This document shows, piece after piece, positions 63,128 to 64,000 of a stretch of 64,000 bases of DNA. How positions within the stretch are numbered: the first letter of the stretch is position 1; the number at the start of each line of letters is the position of its first letter. Position numbers and translations under genes: made by a program. The stretch is from Pseudodesulfovibrio sp. (GTDB lineage Bacteria; Desulfobacterota; Desulfovibrionia; Desulfovibrionales; Desulfovibrionaceae), in NCBI GenBank assembly GCA_016744135.1, contig JADGEX010000001.1, positions 1,623,029-1,687,028 of the forward strand, in the 5' to 3' direction. The notes below the pieces were generated by a model. It did no database searches and was not told where the DNA came from. It worked only from the letters and a program-made list of their open reading frames with translations.

Positions 63128-64000
63128 TTACTTGGTTCTGGTCAGCACAAAATCCGCAGCCTGTTTAAGCACGGAGAGTTCTTCCCCAGGCTCGAAACCA
63201 TCCAGACACGCCTTGGCCTTCTCCACATACGCCGCGGCCTCTTCGCGAGTCTTCTCCGAATATCGGCCTTCCCTCACCTGCGCCAAAAGATCTTGACACT
63301 GCTCGTCTGTCAGCGACTTCTCCTTGAGGGCCTCCAGCAGAGTTTCACACCCGGCTTCATCGCCTTCTTCCATGAGCAAAATCAACGGCAATGTGACCTT
63401 ACCTTCCTTAAGATCGCCGCCTTCAGGCTTGCCGGTCTCGGAAGTGGGAGACGCATAATCCAAAGCATCGTCCACCAATTGGAATGCGATGCCAAGGTTC
63501 AGACCGTATTCACCGGCTGCATCCTCCTGTTCAGGAGTCGCCCCGGCCAAAACAGCACCGCATCGACAGGCACACTCAATGAGTCGAGCTGTCTTGCCGA
63601 TGATGATTTCCATATAGGTCTGACGGTCCAAAGAAGGATCTTTGGAAAAAGCTATTTCCTCGATCTCGCCCACAGCGGTTTCCATGGTGCCTTTGGCCAG
63701 CAACCAGGAAAGCTTGGCATTGCCGTAGCGGGCAGCCATCTCATTGGCCAAGGCCAACAGGGCATCGCCTGCCAGAATAGTCTCGGTACGGCCAAAGACC
63801 AGATGCGCAGCAGGTCTGCCACGCCGCAACTCGGCATCGTCGAGATAGTCGTCATGCAGCAGTGTGGCCGAATGCAACAGCTCAAGCGAACAGGCAATGG
63901 CGTGATGATCATCCTTGTCATACCCGAGCGAACGGGCAAACAACAAGGTGAGTAGGGGCCGGATACGTTTACCGCCAGAGCCGATAATATGCTTGGCAAC
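63128..64000 (-). CDS. Trans-polyprenyl diphosphate synthase (5' end cut by window edge)
   Basis: Open to the right edge, so the N-terminus is missing. Visible motifs are GSGGKRIRP at the edge, the first aspartate-rich motif HDDYLDDAELRRGRP, and the second FQLVDDALDYA. Together they define the trans-isoprenyl synthases. The residues before the first motif (ACSLELLHSATLL) fit a medium to long product such as octaprenyl or similar for menaquinone, but chain length cannot be read safely. It precedes purL on the same strand with a hairpin between. Confidence 0.9.
   Translation of the reverse strand, partial: VAKHIIGSGGKRIRPLLTLLFARSLGYDKDDHHAIACSLELLHSATLLHDDYLDDAELRRGRPAAHLVFGRTETILAGDALLALANEMAARYGNAKLSWLLAKGTMETAVGEIEEIAFSKDPSLDRQTYMEIIIGKTARLIECACRCGAVLAGATPEQEDAAGEYGLNLGIAFQLVDDALDYASPTSETGKPEGGDLKEGKVTLPLILLMEEGDEAGCETLLEALKEKSLTDEQCQDLLAQVREGRYSEKTREEAAAYVEKAKACLDGFEPGEELSVLKQAADFVLTRTK

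Overview
The window reads as a chromosomal segment of a sulfate-reducing deltaproteobacterium of the Desulfovibrionales (Desulfovibrio / Pseudodesulfovibrio type). The grounds are a desulfoferrodoxin, rubredoxin, rubredoxin:oxygen oxidoreductase and rubrerythrin cluster with a PerR-type regulator, a heme-bearing chemoreceptor beside a tetraheme cytochrome c, a tungsten-type aldehyde:ferredoxin oxidoreductase, hydrogenase maturation genes hypA and hypB, several sigma-54 activators, and a Gram-negative envelope (lptD, hldD, OmpA). About 54 protein genes are supported. No tRNA, rRNA, CRISPR array, integrase or transposase was recognised. Both edges cut a gene: livK on the left, a polyprenyl synthase on the right.

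Layout. 1-6.4 kb: a leftward Liv-type ABC uptake operon (livG, acyl-CoA ligase, livH, livM, livK) with a CBS/ACT sensor gene upstream. 6.7-14.1 kb: a pentapeptide-repeat protein, a CobD-CobQ fusion for cobalamin synthesis, a metallo-beta-lactamase-fold protein, lepB and lepA. 14.2-17.3 kb: an AT-rich islet with a dGTPase-family gene and one small gene, bordered by copies of a dispersed intergenic repeat in inverted orientation. 17.3-22.4 kb: a lone PocR-type sensor, then YitT, a SAM hydroxide adenosyltransferase and cobS in one tight operon, a repeat-filled gap of about 1 kb, and an SppA-like lipoprotein protease. 22.5-28.9 kb: a histidine kinase, a sigma-54 response regulator, a Tat-exported four-cluster ferredoxin and an aldehyde oxidoreductase, with a candidate -24/-12 promoter and an upstream dyad. 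29-34.6 kb: an aminotransferase, a solute-binding protein, ilvD, and ribB under an FMN riboswitch.

34.7-40 kb: hypA-hypB, a PAS-sigma-54 activator, a NifX-like protein and an Mrp/NBP35 ATPase, then a TPR/HD-GYP pair. 40-44 kb: phosphate transport (PhoU-like, Pit, PhoR-like kinase). 44.3-50.9 kb: a leftward block hldD, lptD, mutL, alr and one small gene. 51-53.5 kb: a rightward vWA-OmpA protein, a secreted protein, YwbE and YaiI. 53.6-57.2 kb: the oxygen-defence cluster, including a double rubredoxin with an internal start. 57.4-59.9 kb: the cytochrome c and heme-MCP operon. 60-64 kb: purL with PurS-like N-terminus and the polyprenyl synthase.

The points most worth a second look are the dGTPase islet and its repeat family, the double rubredoxin, the sigma-54-controlled AOR unit with a Tat ferredoxin, the NifX-like/Mrp unit behind a strong sigma-54 site, and the heme chemoreceptor next to a tetraheme cytochrome. 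All functional calls come from reading motifs; no database search was run.
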